Made by a program: the position numbers and the translations under genes. The notes under the pieces are model-generated. The model was not told the origin of the DNA. It did not search any database and saw nothing but the letters and a program-made list of their open reading frames with translations. DNA of 64,000 nt from Epiperipatus broadwayi (lineage: Eukaryota > Onychophora > Udeonychophora > Euonychophora > Peripatidae): contig JAQFVV010012394.1 of assembly GCA_028023455.1 (NCBI GenBank), forward strand, positions 21,532,900-21,596,899. Direction: 5' to 3'. How positions within the stretch are numbered: position 1 is the first letter of the stretch; each line of letters starts with the position of its first letter. Shown here piece by piece: positions 34,951 through 46,720 of this stretch.

Positions 34951-35068
34951 TTGATAACTTTTTTTCTCATGTGTCATAGCATCAGCTGGGAAGCGAACCC
35001 GCCAACCTGGGATAACCACTTGTAAAGCAGACATCACTGACTTCTCGACCACCGATGCTTGACAACTT
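34951..35068 (-). mobile_element. SINE-2, antisense, with target duplication
   Basis: Direct repeats ttgataactt (34951-34960) and ttgacaactt (35059-35068), one mismatch, flank a body reading agcatcggtggtcgagaag ... tgggttc-type T arm ... tgatgctatgacacatgag plus A run on the minus strand. The acceptor-like ends (gcatcgg / ctgatgc) are still complementary. Confidence 0.8.
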
Positions 35069-35084
35069 TATATATTTATTATGA

Positions 35085-35496
35085 CAATAATACAAAAAAG
35101 CTTTTTTTGTCAAAATGTTTTACTCATCACAATGTGATTGCAAAATATGTTTATAATAGTTTACAATCACATTGTGAAGGCAAAAAATATTTGACAAAAA
35201 AAGTTTTTTATATATTATTATATTAAGAAATCTCTTGGTAATCTGTCATTATTAATAATAATATGAAAATACTACAACAGAAATTAAATATGTTAAATGA
35301 TATTAAGTAAACTGAGTATATTTGCACTGTGTGTGCATCTGAATCTATGAGACCCATTTTTTGTTAATCTGAATAGGACCAACAGCATTCAAATTGCAAA
35401 AAATGAGTTTCATAGATTCTTAACAAACAACCATGATTATGCCATATATATGGAAAAAGTATACTCGGTTTATTTAATTTCATTTAACATATTATT
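35085..35496. repeat. Two adjacent inverted repeats
   Basis: First: 35093-35149 pairs with 35160-35215 (ctttttttgtcaaaat...cacaatgtgattg and its complement). Second: 35286-35390 pairs imperfectly with 35400-35496 (aatatgttaaatgatatta, gaatctatgagacccattt and complements). They may be two foldback elements or one rearranged element. Neither has a protein frame. No target duplication was identified. Confidence 0.65.
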
Positions 35497-35904
35497 ATAA
35501 TAAATATATAAAAATATTGCTGTTATATAATGGTATTTTATATTATATTATTTATTTAAAAAATTATTAATAATAATGTAAATCTTTAAACTTTATGCAG
35601 CAGCAATTAATACAATGAACAAACTACATATAAACATATAGATAAATAAGTAATCATCCATATTAATGCATAGAAAAAAATCAACAACCATTTCACCACT
35701 ATTTAGTATTTCATCCCATTGTAGGGATTTCATCAAGTGACTCTAAATATTAACATCAATTTCTCCTATACATCAATACTTGTATATAGTTTGTTTAATG
35801 AATTTAGACATATGTTGACTTATGATCTGAATATATTATTTAGACTGTAAAAGAGAATAAAAGTTTCAAGAGTGTTAAACAACATTTTGGTATTGGCAAG
35901 AAAT

Positions 35905-37556
35905 TTATATTTACAATAAAAAAAAAGATGGAACTATTACTAAAAAGAGAGATAACATCATGAAATGGATAGAAGAGTTCTGTCAAGAATTATATAGTAA
36001 TAAAGAACAAGTACCTCCTATATCTATTATATCTTCTGAACTGCCCATGATTTTAAATGAAGAAGTGAGACATGCAATTAAATTTATGAAGAAAGGAAAA
36101 GCTCCAGATAATGATAGAATTATAATCAATATATTAAAAATAGCAGGCAAAGAAATAGAAAGAATTTTGGAAAAGTTATATACCAAATGTCTAAATGATA
36201 AAGATGTACCAGATGATTGGAAGAATGTAGTATTAATATTTAAAAAAGATGATAAAGAAGATATTAGAAATTATAGCCCTATCAGCCTTTTATCAGTTTT
36301 ATACAAATTTTTTACCAAAATAATTACAACTCATCTACAGAGAAATATTGGATTTTAACCAACCAAGAGAACAAGCTGGATTTAAAAGTGGTTTTAGTAC
36401 AGTAGATCATATCCAAGTACTGAGAGAAGTTATAGAAAAGACCAATGAATATGAGATGCCATTATGCTTTGGATTTGTAGATTATGAAAATGCATTTGAT
36501 TCTATAAGCATTTCTTCAGTGATTAAAGCATTGGATCATCAAGGTATAGAAACAGGATATTGTCATATTTTGAAGAATATTTATAAAAATGCAACAGCAA
36601 CTATTAGATTACATAATGATAGTAGGAAGGTTAACATTGAGAAGAGTGTAAGACAAGGTGACTCATATTTCCACAACTTTTTACAGCATTGCGCAAAAAG
36701 TATTTTGTTAATTGAAGTGGGAAACTAAAGGAGTAAAAATAAATTGAGATTATTTAAGTCATTTGGATTTTTCAGATGATGTAGTTGTTTTTGCAAGCAA
36801 TGGTTTAGAGTTTCAGGAAATGTTGCAGGAGTTATCAAATGAAAGTAAAAAAATAGGACTAGGGGTAAATGTTAAAAAGACTAAAGTAATGTTCAATTGA
36901 TTTTCTCAAAAGATGAAAATAAAGATTGATTATGATGAGTTAGAATAAGTTAACAATTACAAATACCTTGGTCAGATTATTACTACTGATGGAAACATAA
37001 TGGATGATATTGGTCATAGAATTAAATTTAGGTGGAGTGCTTTTGGTAGAAATAACTTAATACTAAAAGAAAATACGTTTATGTGTTTGAAAAGGAAGGT
37101 TTTTAATAAATGTGTTTTATTAGTTCTTACTTATGGATCTGAGACTTGGATACTTAATAGAAAAGCAATACAGAGACTTTAGACCACTCAAAGAAGTACA
37201 GAGAGATGCATGTTAGGAGTAGCAAGAACAGATTGAAAATGCAATACATGGGTAAGAGAATAAACAGGCATCACTGACATTGTTGAAAGAATTAAAAGAC
37301 TAAAGTGGAGTTGGGCTGACCATATTGCTAGAAGAGATAATAATAGATGGACAATTGAAATCTTAAACTGGATTCGAAGAAATTGTAAAAGACCCAGAAA
37401 AAGATCACATGTGAGATGGATGGATGGATGAAATAAAAAAGTGTGCAGGGGTGATGTCGAAAAGTGAGGCTACAGATTGGAGAAAATGAATTGAACTTGG
37501 AGAGACCTTCATCCTGCAGTGGTTGATAATGATTGACAATGATGATGAATGATGAT
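35905..37556 (+). pseudogene. LINE-B reverse transcriptase, longest copy, frameshifted
   Basis: Non-LTR retrotransposon encoding an endonuclease-reverse transcriptase; only the RT part onward survives. In order: KKGKAPDNDRI (motif before RT palm) and ISLLSVLYKFFTKII in 35960-36358; NQPREQAGFKSGFST, motif A FVDYENAFDSI and motif B VRQGD in 36348-36728; motif C FSDD at 36766-36780; NNYKYLGQI and TYGSETWI in 36945-37180; LKWSWADHIARRD near 37300; RPRKRSHVRWMD near 37390. The 3' end is cttcatcctgcagtgg followed by an atgatg-type tail. The first two frames overlap by about 10 bp in different frames and several stops follow, so it is inactive. The endonuclease domain is missing (5' truncation). Confidence 0.9.
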
Positions 37557-37689
37557 GTAAAGTATTTTATAAGTAAATGTATTTAAGTAATAACTACTTC
37601 ATACTATAACAATGGACATAAATAATGAAATGCAGCAAATATTATATTGCTCTGTTGCTTGTAACAAGTCAAAAAATAGTGTATTTTTT

Positions 37690-38420
37690 TAAAAGAAAAT
37701 AACTACTGCAACTAAATTAGCTGTTTGTAGAGTTGTTATTTTACCTAATTTATTGTATGGCAGTGAAACTTGGACAACAAGATAAAAGAGTTTTTCGTCA
37801 TAGAAAAATAACTACTGCAACTAAATTAGTTGCATGTAGATCTGTTATTTATCATAATTTATTGTGTGGAAATTTGATTTGGGCATCCTACCTACATATT
37901 ATGAAGACATTAAAAAGTTATTTTAAGGATGCTTTATAAAATTTTAGAAATACAATAGCATGATCATAAAATGTTTTTTAACTAGCTACATATGATATTA
38001 TAGAGTTCACTATTATAAAATTAAAGCTTTATTTGATTAAAAATGTAAATTGAATGGATAATACAACACTTCCTAAGAGTGATTTATGATGAACTTGACT
38101 AAAGGTTTTGTGGAAGAAGTAGAACCTGTATGTTTTTAAAACATTATCCCAAATGTTGATTGCTTTCTTTGGGTAGATGTGGCAGGGAATAAGATATATT
38201 AGAGGGCTACAATTTAGCATGGTGTTGAAGTATTTCAGAAAGAAAACTATTTTGCAAAAGGAGGTAAAAAATTTATCATGAAATATCAAAGAAACAAAAG
38301 TGGATCAGCATGCATTATATGCACACATGTTTGTGGTTCATAGATCGGTTTCTATAATCATCACAAAGCTTATCTCTAGACAAGTATTTCTTTACTTTTT
38401 AAAAAAAATTGGAATGTCCA
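37690..38420 (+). pseudogene. LINE-C C-terminal fragment
   Basis: Contains NLLYGSETWTT (37745-37780), then a terminal zinc-finger-like block CIICTHVCGS-IGFYNHHK (38315-38370), which corresponds to the C-x2-C...GL-SH segment ending many animal LINE polyproteins. Its complement matches the start of the antisense copies at 5.2 and 21.7 kb (tgtttgtggttcatagatcgg). 37697-37805 and 37806-37912 are a tandem duplication of about 108 bp of the same LINE segment. Frames are broken. Confidence 0.7.
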
Positions 38421-39337
38421 TACATGTTTATGAGTGACTGCTTTATATATATATACTGCATATTATAACACATTACTTTTAATAACTTATTGAACATTCA
38501 TAGTAATCAAATCAATAAATTAATAGTGATTATTATACTTCACTTTCATGTTAGCAGTTCAATGTAATCTTTAATAAACAAGAAAAATGAAAAAATTAGT
38601 TGTTTTTCCTTCATTGATTCATCTCCACTTCCACTTTGCAATTTATTGTCTTTCTTAAAAGATTAATTTCATCATTGATCATACATTAGAGTACTGGACT
38701 AAAATAAAAATAAAACAGGTGTCTCACTATCATTAGGCTTATTAATTTATAGAATTTACTGAATTTTGTTTTTTAATCTTATTTTAAATGCATCTTTATT
38801 ATTAATTCATTTATAAAAATTATATTTTTTAACGTGTGTGTGTATTTCAAAATTAAATAAGAATGGCACTGAAGTAAACTATATTTTATACAAAGATAAT
38901 AACTTGCAATTGTGAAAGGTTAAAAGTCAAATTTTGTTTGGATAATAGAATTTTTAGTATTATGAGATATTTTATGCACAACTTTTTGAGTTAATATAGT
39001 TTTTTTTTGTCAATATATCAGAGAAAGAAAAAAACTATTTTATAAAGTATTTTAAATATCTTTTTTTAATAATAACAGTAAAAAAATTCGTTGTTTAAAT
39101 AGAATTAAATGTTAACTTTGCCCTGCATAATTTAATGCAATAGTAGAATAATGAATTGTGGACCTTAAGGTTTATGGATTATAGCCCAAACTATCGTTTT
39201 CAATCTTAATCTTCTTATGAATTTCCAAGATGTAAAACATTCAGTTATTTTAATTATTCATTAATGCTAACTTTAAAAAAAGTTTATAATTTTTAATCTG
39301 AAAAAAAAATCATCATGATTAGTGTTTTTCCCACCAG
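38421..39337. other. AT-rich spacer
   Basis: No gene or long repeat was recognised. Confidence 0.35.
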
Positions 39338-39814
39338 CCAACATTTTATTAAACAGGTGATGTGATGTGATGTATTATGGCTTCTCCTTAAATGAAGTCA
39401 AGAATATCTCAGCAATTAAAACTCTCCATACAGTAGCGCCACCCTCTGCCAACCAGAGTAATCAATGGATGCCAGAAGGCTTGTGCATAAAATCCCCATC
39501 TAGTGCCTATTCATCCAATATCCCCAGACTAGTTTCTGGCTTGTGGCCTTCGTCAATAAGGAGCCTTGGATCTGAGAGCATTGCACCTAGATCTTAGTAT
39601 CTAGTCCAACCCTCCAGCAGTCACCTTTTATCTCTACTTAATTACAAAACTATGAGAATGAAATTGAAAACACAATAATATTTTCAATCTAAGCTCAATA
39701 ACTCTGGTTGGCACACCACTGTATGGAGAGTTTTGCCTGTTTAATAACAGTTATGTGCTAGCATAAGAGAAGATGATCATGTGATGTTTAGTGGTTTAAT
39801 ACCAACATTTTATT
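39338..39814 (-). mobile_element. H1 element, reverse orientation, with a LINE-A tip inside
   Basis: A perfect 13-bp direct repeat (ccaacattttatt, 39338-39350 and 39802-39814) flanks it. In H1 orientation it begins at 39801 (leader aaccactaaacatcacatg, minus strand) and ends at 39351 (aaacagg). The plus-strand arm keeps the hammerhead complement with GGC/GCC stem II, GAAAC-TA-GTC and a six-pair stem I (minus strand, about 39562-39520). The core reads TTGACGA, a single C3 change. The other arm is shortened. The LINE-A 3' tip interrupts one end. Confidence 0.85.
39357..39418 (-). mobile_element. LINE-A 3' tip, very short copy inside H1
   Basis: gtgatgtgatgtgatgtatt followed by atggcttctcct and gaagtcaagaatatctcagc is the antisense of the last 60 bp of LINE-A with its atcac-type tail (compare 39932-39992 and 21395-21452). 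It splits the H1 terminal word aaacagg from aaactctcc. It is an extreme 5' truncation, without target duplication, like the 20.6-kb copy. Confidence 0.8.
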
Positions 39815-39931
39815 GTTTTCTGCTGATTTTAACAATGTTTTAAATTCTTATTCAACTTATTTTTCTAATATTTTAAGAAAATAATTAGTTTATTGCATCA
39901 GCAATTAGTTGTGTCATGGAAATCGGACCTT

Positions 39932-41443
39932 ATGTGATGTGATGTATTGTGGCTTCACCTTAAACGAAGTCAAGAATATCTCAGCAATTATGCCCAGATA
40001 AACCTGTTAGCCACTTTATTTTCCATTCCCCACTCTAAATTTTCCCATATTCTGCTCTATCCCATTTCCACAATATAATCTTTGTCAACTCTATAACCTT
40101 TATATTAAACTGAGAGACTGCAAACCTCTCGTGCTTATTAGCCAATCAGGTGTTATTAATAGCGATCAAATCATAAATACAAGACAAAGAATTTAACAAG
40201 AAGAGGGCATCCACCATCCTCTTTACTTGTCTTTCTATATATCCAAGCCAGTCTGAAGTACTTAGATTTGAAAGTGTGAATCTTCAAACATATTCACATT
40301 CAATTCACTGAATTTAAATTACAAACATACAGCATGAAATCCTACGATTTATTATGCAGTAGTTTTTAGATGTTATAACTTGCAGTAACATATGTAAATA
40401 ATATTGGCTAATAAGAATGAGAGGTTTGCAGTCTCTCAGTTTAATTTTAAATACTGTTTGTGCTTTATAAATTAAATATTATTTACATACGTTACTGCAA
40501 GTTATAACATCTAAAAACTACTGCATAGTAAATCGTAGGATTTCATGCTGTATGTTTGTAATTTAAATTCAGTGAATTGAATGTGAATATATTTGAAGAT
40601 TCATGCTTTCAAATCTAAATACTTCAGACTGGCTTGGATATATAGAATGACAAGTAAAGAGGAGGGTGGATGCCCTCTTCTTGTTAAATTCTCTGTCTTG
40701 TATTTACGATTTGATCGCTATTAATAACACCTGATTGGCTAATAAGCGTAGAGGTTTGCAGTCTCTCAGTTTAATTTCAAATACTGTTTGCACTTTATAA
40801 ATTAAATATTATAACCTTTATATCTAAATCCCCTTTATCTTTTCCCAAACCCAGCATAAAAACCAATAATTCACTTTCTGTATGTACCCTTTCTGCTTTC
40901 AAGCATTTACATTCAATTAACAAATGCCTAATATTTTCTATTCCTTCCTTACATAATTTACAAAATAAATCACCCATATTTTTTTTATTTACATGTATAT
41001 TCTCTTGTAGCTAAAGATCCCATTCGAGCCTTAAATAATAAACTACTTTCCTTACTATTATCATATATTAACTCACATCTAATATTATGTTTATTTCTAT
41101 ATATATTTAAACTCTTTTTATTCTCCATACTATTTCTCCATCTCTCTAACTCCCTATTCTTTATTCATAAATCTATTCTTTTATCACATTCCTTACAACT
41201 ACAACCCTCAACCATCCTTTTAACACAATCATCCCATCTTTTGTACAAATATACTGATATAAATTCTTTATCCAAATCTTTTGCATACTGCATTACCTTT
41301 CTCACCCATCTTGTTATCTGCCCTTTACTCATAACCCAATTAAATACTATTTTGTCTATTCTTTTATTATCCATAAACTGCAATCTACCAAACATTTTCA
41401 TTTTACTTTTTGCATCTCTCATATGAAAACTTGACCATCCCAT
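39932..41443 (-). pseudogene. LINE-A, antisense, C-terminal region, interrupted
   Basis: On the minus strand: 41443-41165 begins near a block reading MFGRLQFMDNKRIDK and includes DKEFISVYLYKRWDD. 40977-40795 has GDLFCKLCKEGIENI, then HLLIECKCL, a C-x2-C...H...C zinc-knuckle of the type found at the end of LINE reverse transcriptases, and GLGKDKGDLDIKV. The rest continues at 40105-39932 (gagttgacaaagattata, then the aattgctgagatattc end and atcac tail). The H6 palindrome splits it at 40106-40809. A stop precedes the zinc knuckle. The RT catalytic part is absent. Confidence 0.8.
40092..40823. mobile_element. H6 palindrome inserted in LINE-A
   Basis: A perfect 14-bp direct repeat (tataacctttatat, 40092-40105 and 40810-40823) flanks 704 bp. 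The uninterrupted LINE-A at 21270-21300 (gatttagatataaagg) confirms the insertion point. The left arm (40106 to about 40405) and right arm (about 40490-40785) are close reverse complements. The word tttgcagtctctcagttta occurs at the centre and at the right end, and inverted at the left end. Arms match the H6 tandem at 22.3-23.1 kb. The only hammerhead-like trace is CTGAAGT...GAAAG, which lacks A9, so I do not call a ribozyme. Confidence 0.85.
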
Positions 41444-41451
41444 TTCTCACT

Positions 41452-41615
41452 ATCTTACTGCCATCTAGTGAAAACTTTAATAATGAAATTTATAAATTAG
41501 AAACTAGTTTGGAATATTTGGAAAGAATAACACTGGTTAATGATTTATTAAGCACTATAATCTGGCATATGTTCATTACTAAAGGTTACACTAGATGGCA
41601 TAATAGTAATGAGAA
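41452..41615. mobile_element. Possible small element with short terminal inverted repeats
   Basis: ttactgccatctagtg near 41456 and cactagatggcataa near 41592 are near-complementary ends of a segment of about 150 bp lying just 5' of LINE-A. The 82-codon plus-strand frame across it has no known motif. It could be a miniature inverted-repeat transposon. It is a single copy here, so weakly supported. Confidence 0.4.
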
Positions 41616-41754
41616 TAAAAGAATTTGCAAAAGAATTTATATTATGAATGTAATATAATCAAACTAAAATTTCTAAAATTATTTCTTAAAGTAATATTTA
41701 TTAAGGCTATAACCTTAAGATTATGCGCCTGAAAAAACGACAGTAGGGACCTCT

Positions 41755-42583
41755 GCAAATAGATCTTTCATTTCAACAAAAATTTTATTAACAATAAATA
41801 GTGATTACATACTAATAAAGGATAAATAAATGAATAAGTTGTACAATAATGTGATTATAAAATGTTCTATTTGTCATCTGGCTAGATTATATTATGAGAG
41901 CACAATTGTTATACTCTTATGTGGTTAGGTATATTGAAGAGATTCTAAGAACTTGTTTAATGGTATTAGCATTTTTAATATAAACATGAATATTTTCTTT
42001 TAGAATTACCTATTCTATAAATGCTGGGTAGGTGGAAGTTGATAATCAGGAAAAGGACAGAGCAGTTAAAGACCAAGTGTCGTCAAAGACTTTATTGGAG
42101 GCAAGGAGCTGGTCACGTTTCTTGATTTTTTTGAGCGTTTGATAAAACAATGGTATGATTTGTGGCGGGGGTAATTCCATGAGAGTTTTGCATCTCACTA
42201 TCCAAATGGAATAAAGGACAAAGGTAGAAAGCCTTATTATTGAAAAAAATCCATTATGAATGGCATTTTCAAGTGAGAAAATCATATCAGGTCTTATGTT
42301 GGAATTGATTATAATTATATCTTTCAGTGTTTTAAGTCTTGGGCATCGGTGTATAATATGGTCTATGGTTTCATCTTCAGCACACAGACCACATATAGGG
42401 TCAATGCTGGTAAAACCTCTTCGGTGATAAAGAAACCAATTCGTGGGAAGCGCATTAAGATTTATTTTAATGATGAAGTCAAGGAATTTGGGTTCCAGAC
42501 TCCATCTTTTGAAGTGAGTAATGAGTCTTTGGTTGGTTACTTTTAGACTGGTTTTAATGGGTTGTTGAAGCAAATAGATCTTT
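41755..42583 (-). pseudogene. LINE-D, 5'-truncated copy with 14-bp target duplication
   Basis: A perfect 14-bp repeat (gcaaatagatcttt, 41755-41768 and 42570-42583) flanks an 801-bp insert. The minus-strand frame 42573-42046 (175 codons) ends in a natural stop and contains LPTNWFLYHRRGFTSIDP, CGLCAEDETIDHIIHRCPRL (a zf-RVT-type C-x2-C...H...C finger) and QTLKKIKKRDQLL. It is the RNase/zinc-binding tail of a LINE, downstream of RT. About 280 bp of 3' UTR follow. The frame's first codons lie at the insertion edge, so the start methionine is probably not biological. It is the most intact coding remnant in the window. Confidence 0.85.
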
Positions 42584-43990
42584 AGTGCTCAAATGTCATT
42601 AAACTTCAAAATTAATGCTTATGTGATTATTATAAACGTTTTCTAGAAAGATTAATTAGCTACAGTGCTATTAAAAGTAAGATAAAATATTTTCATGAAG
42701 CATATAAATAAATGTATACATACGAAAATAATAATAATCTGGAAAAAAAATTGCTTAACTTTTAAATTCAAAACTTTTACTTTTTCCTGAAGGCGAAATC
42801 ATTTTAAATTTTCATGATAACTACAGACGACATCAAATGATTTCTCATTTTTAAAACTAAAACAAACCATGTGATATTTAATTATTGATTGTCTTTTTTT
42901 AGAACAAATAAAAGTAGGGCAAAGATTAATTTTAATTTTAGTTAAAGATAAAACTTAAATTTAAAAGAAAAATCTATTTTAGAAGATTTTTTTATTTATA
43001 TAGGTATAGTAAAATTAATCTGTAAGTTACAGATCTTTAAGCTTTCTGGATCAACTACTGTGTCAGATTTAAATATGTAATAATAATGTAGTAATATAGT
43101 AAATCTACTATATTTGTTATATTAATATATACTATTTCAATTAAATGCTATCCAAAAAATAAAGGAAATCAAATAAAACCCAAAAATATAAATTTAATAA
43201 ATTTTATAATATGGGCAGCAGCCATGGTTCCCATTTCATAGTATTGTACATAATATTAAAAAAAACAAAAAACATTAAATTTTATAAACTTAAAATTTTT
43301 TTCCATATGGCAGTAGTTATTATTCCATGTCAGAGCACCATAAGTGATCATGTTAATTTAAGTAATGTTTCTTCAGCTTAGTTGAAATCGCATACATTTT
43401 AATCTTCTTTTATTATCCTTTCTAAATTTGATTTATTGCATCTCGCATAATAAAATATTTTCTAAATATGTTAAAAATTTTTATTATGAAATTTAAGAAC
43501 ATTCATAATGTTGATATGAGTTTAAAAATATCCAAAATAATTAAGAAGGGTGCAATCTATCAATAATGAGATTGCTATTGGATTTGTATAGAAACAAAAG
43601 TTATTGAAGAAAAAGGATATCACTCGTAACTTATTTAAATGTGATGCAAGTCTGACATTTTGTTATTTATTTTATTCAAAAAGTAAGGATTCTGGACAGT
43701 AAGTTGTTTTTTTTGGAAGGGGGGTGGGATGAATGTGAACACAATATGTGTATATGAAATGTACCTTTCAATTTATTATTATTACCTACATTATTATTTT
43801 TTAATTTTGTTAATATTATGTTTCAAAGCAAACTTTATTGAGTATCAATTGGTTACATCAAAATAGATTACACTAGGATTACATATACTTATATGAAAAA
43901 ATTTGTTTAAATTTTGATTTAGTCCTTGCCTCTGAAAGTTATCTTGTTCATCCAGGTAAAAAAAATTTATTGTTATGATGATTGGACATC
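42584..43990. other. AT-rich spacer
   Basis: No gene or repeat family was recognised, apart from a GGAAGGGGGG tract near 43716. Confidence 0.35.
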
Positions 43991-46720
43991 ACTGGGGTTG
44001 TATTAGCTTATCTCATTTTTTAAATTTATTTTTAGGAGTATTAATGCCAGTCCTTGTCATAATGCTGAGTGTATTTTGACAAGAGACCATGTTGCCATGA
44101 AAATGTCCTGTGGTGCAAGAATATTGTCTCTATCCTTAATTTTTTTAAGTTTGTTGTAGTAGGTGTTGGTGTGTCTTCTTGGATTGTTTCAAATGTGAAT
44201 GTGCAATAGCTGCTCTAATATGTGTATAAGCTGAATGTGGCTGCACATATTATTGTTATTATTATTATTGTGTTTCTTTTGTATGTGTCTATTATTTTAC
44301 TTATTTTGGTCCTGTTTTGTCTGTAGTTGTTCAGCATCATTAGTCACACTTTTTCTAGGGCTATACAATCATATAGGAAATAGGTTTGTGTTTCTTCATC
44401 TCTGTGACATAGCACACACAGTGGATCAACATTTGTGTAAAATCTCTTGTACCGAATAAAATGTGCTATTGGTAATGCATTCAGGTTAAGTTTGAACAGT
44501 AGATTTTGTATTTGCCAATATGGGTATTTATTTGTGTTTTTTAGTGTTACATTGTTTTTATGGGTTCACAACATGCAGGGTAGAGATATAGTTAGATGTA
44601 GGGAGAGGCCGATCAATGGGTATGATTTCTATTACTACCTATATCTTTGGAAAATGTCTACATATGGCTATAAGCAGATTTATTACTTTTTGGGTGTGAA
44701 ACACTGGTATTGCATGTAGTCCAAGACCATACATTTTGTAAGTCAGTTTAATTGTTTTATCGAGATGGCTACTACTTTTTTTTTTCCATAGTGAATTAAT
44801 TGCTGAAATAAATGATTTTGTAAAAATTATTATTGGCAGATAGAGATGATTTTTATCATAATAAGCTGATTGTATAATGTAATTTTGAGTGGATTGAAAG
44901 ATAGGATTTGAAGAGATTCAGTGATTCTTTCTGCTTCTGCTTTAAGTTTTTTTTATTTTTTAACTCATTTGATTCATTCCGAAGTGGAAAGGGAAACCCA
45001 GAAACATTGCCCATGCAGCTGATTTATTGGTGTTGATTTTTAGCCTGAACTTTTCTGTATAATATTTTATGATTTCCTGCAGTATAGTTAATTGCTCTTT
45101 GATTTTAGAAATACTGTGACATCATTCATGTAAGATATACATGGTATGTATGTGTTGGTGTTTGGAATTGGAATTCCTTGAATTGTTTTTGAATTTGCTC
45201 TAACAGGGGGTTTAAATATAATGTAAATAATAGTGTGCTGAGTGGAAATCCTTGTGGGATTGATTGGCTAGGGTAGAAAGATGATGAAGATCTTCCATTG
45301 AGTGTCATGTGAATTTGTTTGTTTAGTGGCATATTGGTGGTTGTATATAAGATTGTGTGAGGTATTTCTGTTTTGTTTTTTTAAGTTGAATTAACTGTGT
45401 TTCAATTGGCACTGAATCAAACGCACTTTCAAAATCCAACTGCATGGCCATTGAGGCATATTTTTTTCCTTTTAATTACTGAGTTGATGTCTGTTTTGTA
45501 TATTAATGCTGCTTAAGCTGACAATAGGCCCTTTTTTGCATACTGATGTTGTGATACCAGTGGTATTATATATGATTCAATTTTCTCTTTTTAAAACTTT
45601 TTCCAGAGTTTTTATTCCCAAAAGCTCCATTGATATCAGTCACAGATTGGAGACTAGCAATTGGTGCTTGTTTTTTAATGAAAGGAACCATTGAAACTGT
45701 ATATAGCTCTTGTATATTGTACAGCTTTTGTGATAGTTGATTTGAAAGCTGGCACAGATATGTGCTTGTAAATCAGCTGAGAGGTGACAATACAAATTGT
45801 GGGATTCCTGGTGATCCTGAGTGACATGTATCTGGAATTGATGCTAGCATGAGTGCAAAATCTACAATTTCAAAAAGTGTCTCTGTTTCTGGTTTTCCAA
45901 AAACACTTTCTGGGGGATTAAATTGGTTATGCTTTGTTAACTTTTCTTTGAAGTGCAGCAGTGATTTTCATGGAAACTCCATGAATGGATAGCCCAATGC
46001 CCATCAAATGTATCCATGAGTCCATGTGTGTTGTTGTAGTTTATTGCATGTTTGATTATATAACTGTGTCAGCTTTTTTATGTATGCTTGATTGTGAGTG
46101 ATTGGTTTTGACACGACAATTCTTTTATGTAACCCATCTGCTAACATGATTAATTTAGAGGTGGGGTTGACCTTTGAGTAATATGATTGATATTAAATGA
46201 GAGGATATATGTATATGCTATGTATTTAGAGATTGGGTCAAGTTGCATCTGATTGAGCTTATTTACCATGATCTATGTTTCTGAGAAGAGGAAATCTGGA
46301 GTGTTGTCTGGTAGGAGGATTCATCTTGTCTTTTGCATGTTAGTGATCCTGTTGTGGTATGTGTTTAAATTTAATTTTATTATTTGTGCTGCATGGGGAA
46401 GGGGGGAGACTTACATCAAGTGTGTGATGTAACAGTGGAGAATATAACATTAGATCTATGACTGTGCTGTGGTGGTTGTTATAAAAAGATACAGAGTTCA
46501 GTGGGAGAAAACCTTGACTGCTCATAAGCAGTATTGCAAGTTGATTTATCCATTTTTCAATAAACTTTTGATAACTCACATTAAAATTTCCAGCAAATAT
46601 AGTGGGGTAGGGATTGGATGCTAACAGGAAGTTAATGATTAAAATTATTCTGTCAATTACACTTTCATAGACTACAGTCTTCTGATAACTATGTTTAATC
46701 ACAGAAGTTATTCAATTAAT
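43991..46720 (-). pseudogene. LINE-D, long antisense copy with EN, RT and zinc-finger remnants
   Basis: Minus strand, right to left: 46702-46340 is the apurinic-type endonuclease end, with PTIFAGNFNVSYQKF (GDFN motif with D to N) and ST-IDLM. Near 45450 is RT motif A MQLDFESAFDSVP. 45332-45126 has IPQGFPLSTLLFTLYLNPLL (motif B). 45122-45108 reads YMND where YMDD is expected, in another frame. Near 44450-44375 is DPLCVLCHRDEETQTYF, the same zinc finger as the 42.1-kb copy, then NLKKLRIET as its tail. Frameshifts and stops separate all domains. The 5' part of the endonuclease is missing. Boundaries are approximate. Confidence 0.8.

Noticed and set aside
41241-41426. Plus-strand 61-codon frame
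   Set aside because: It is the shadow of the antisense LINE-A coding sequence.
44235-44719. Plus-strand frames of 74 and 90 codons
   Set aside because: They lie opposite the LINE-D zinc-finger region, whose minus-strand translation is recognisable.
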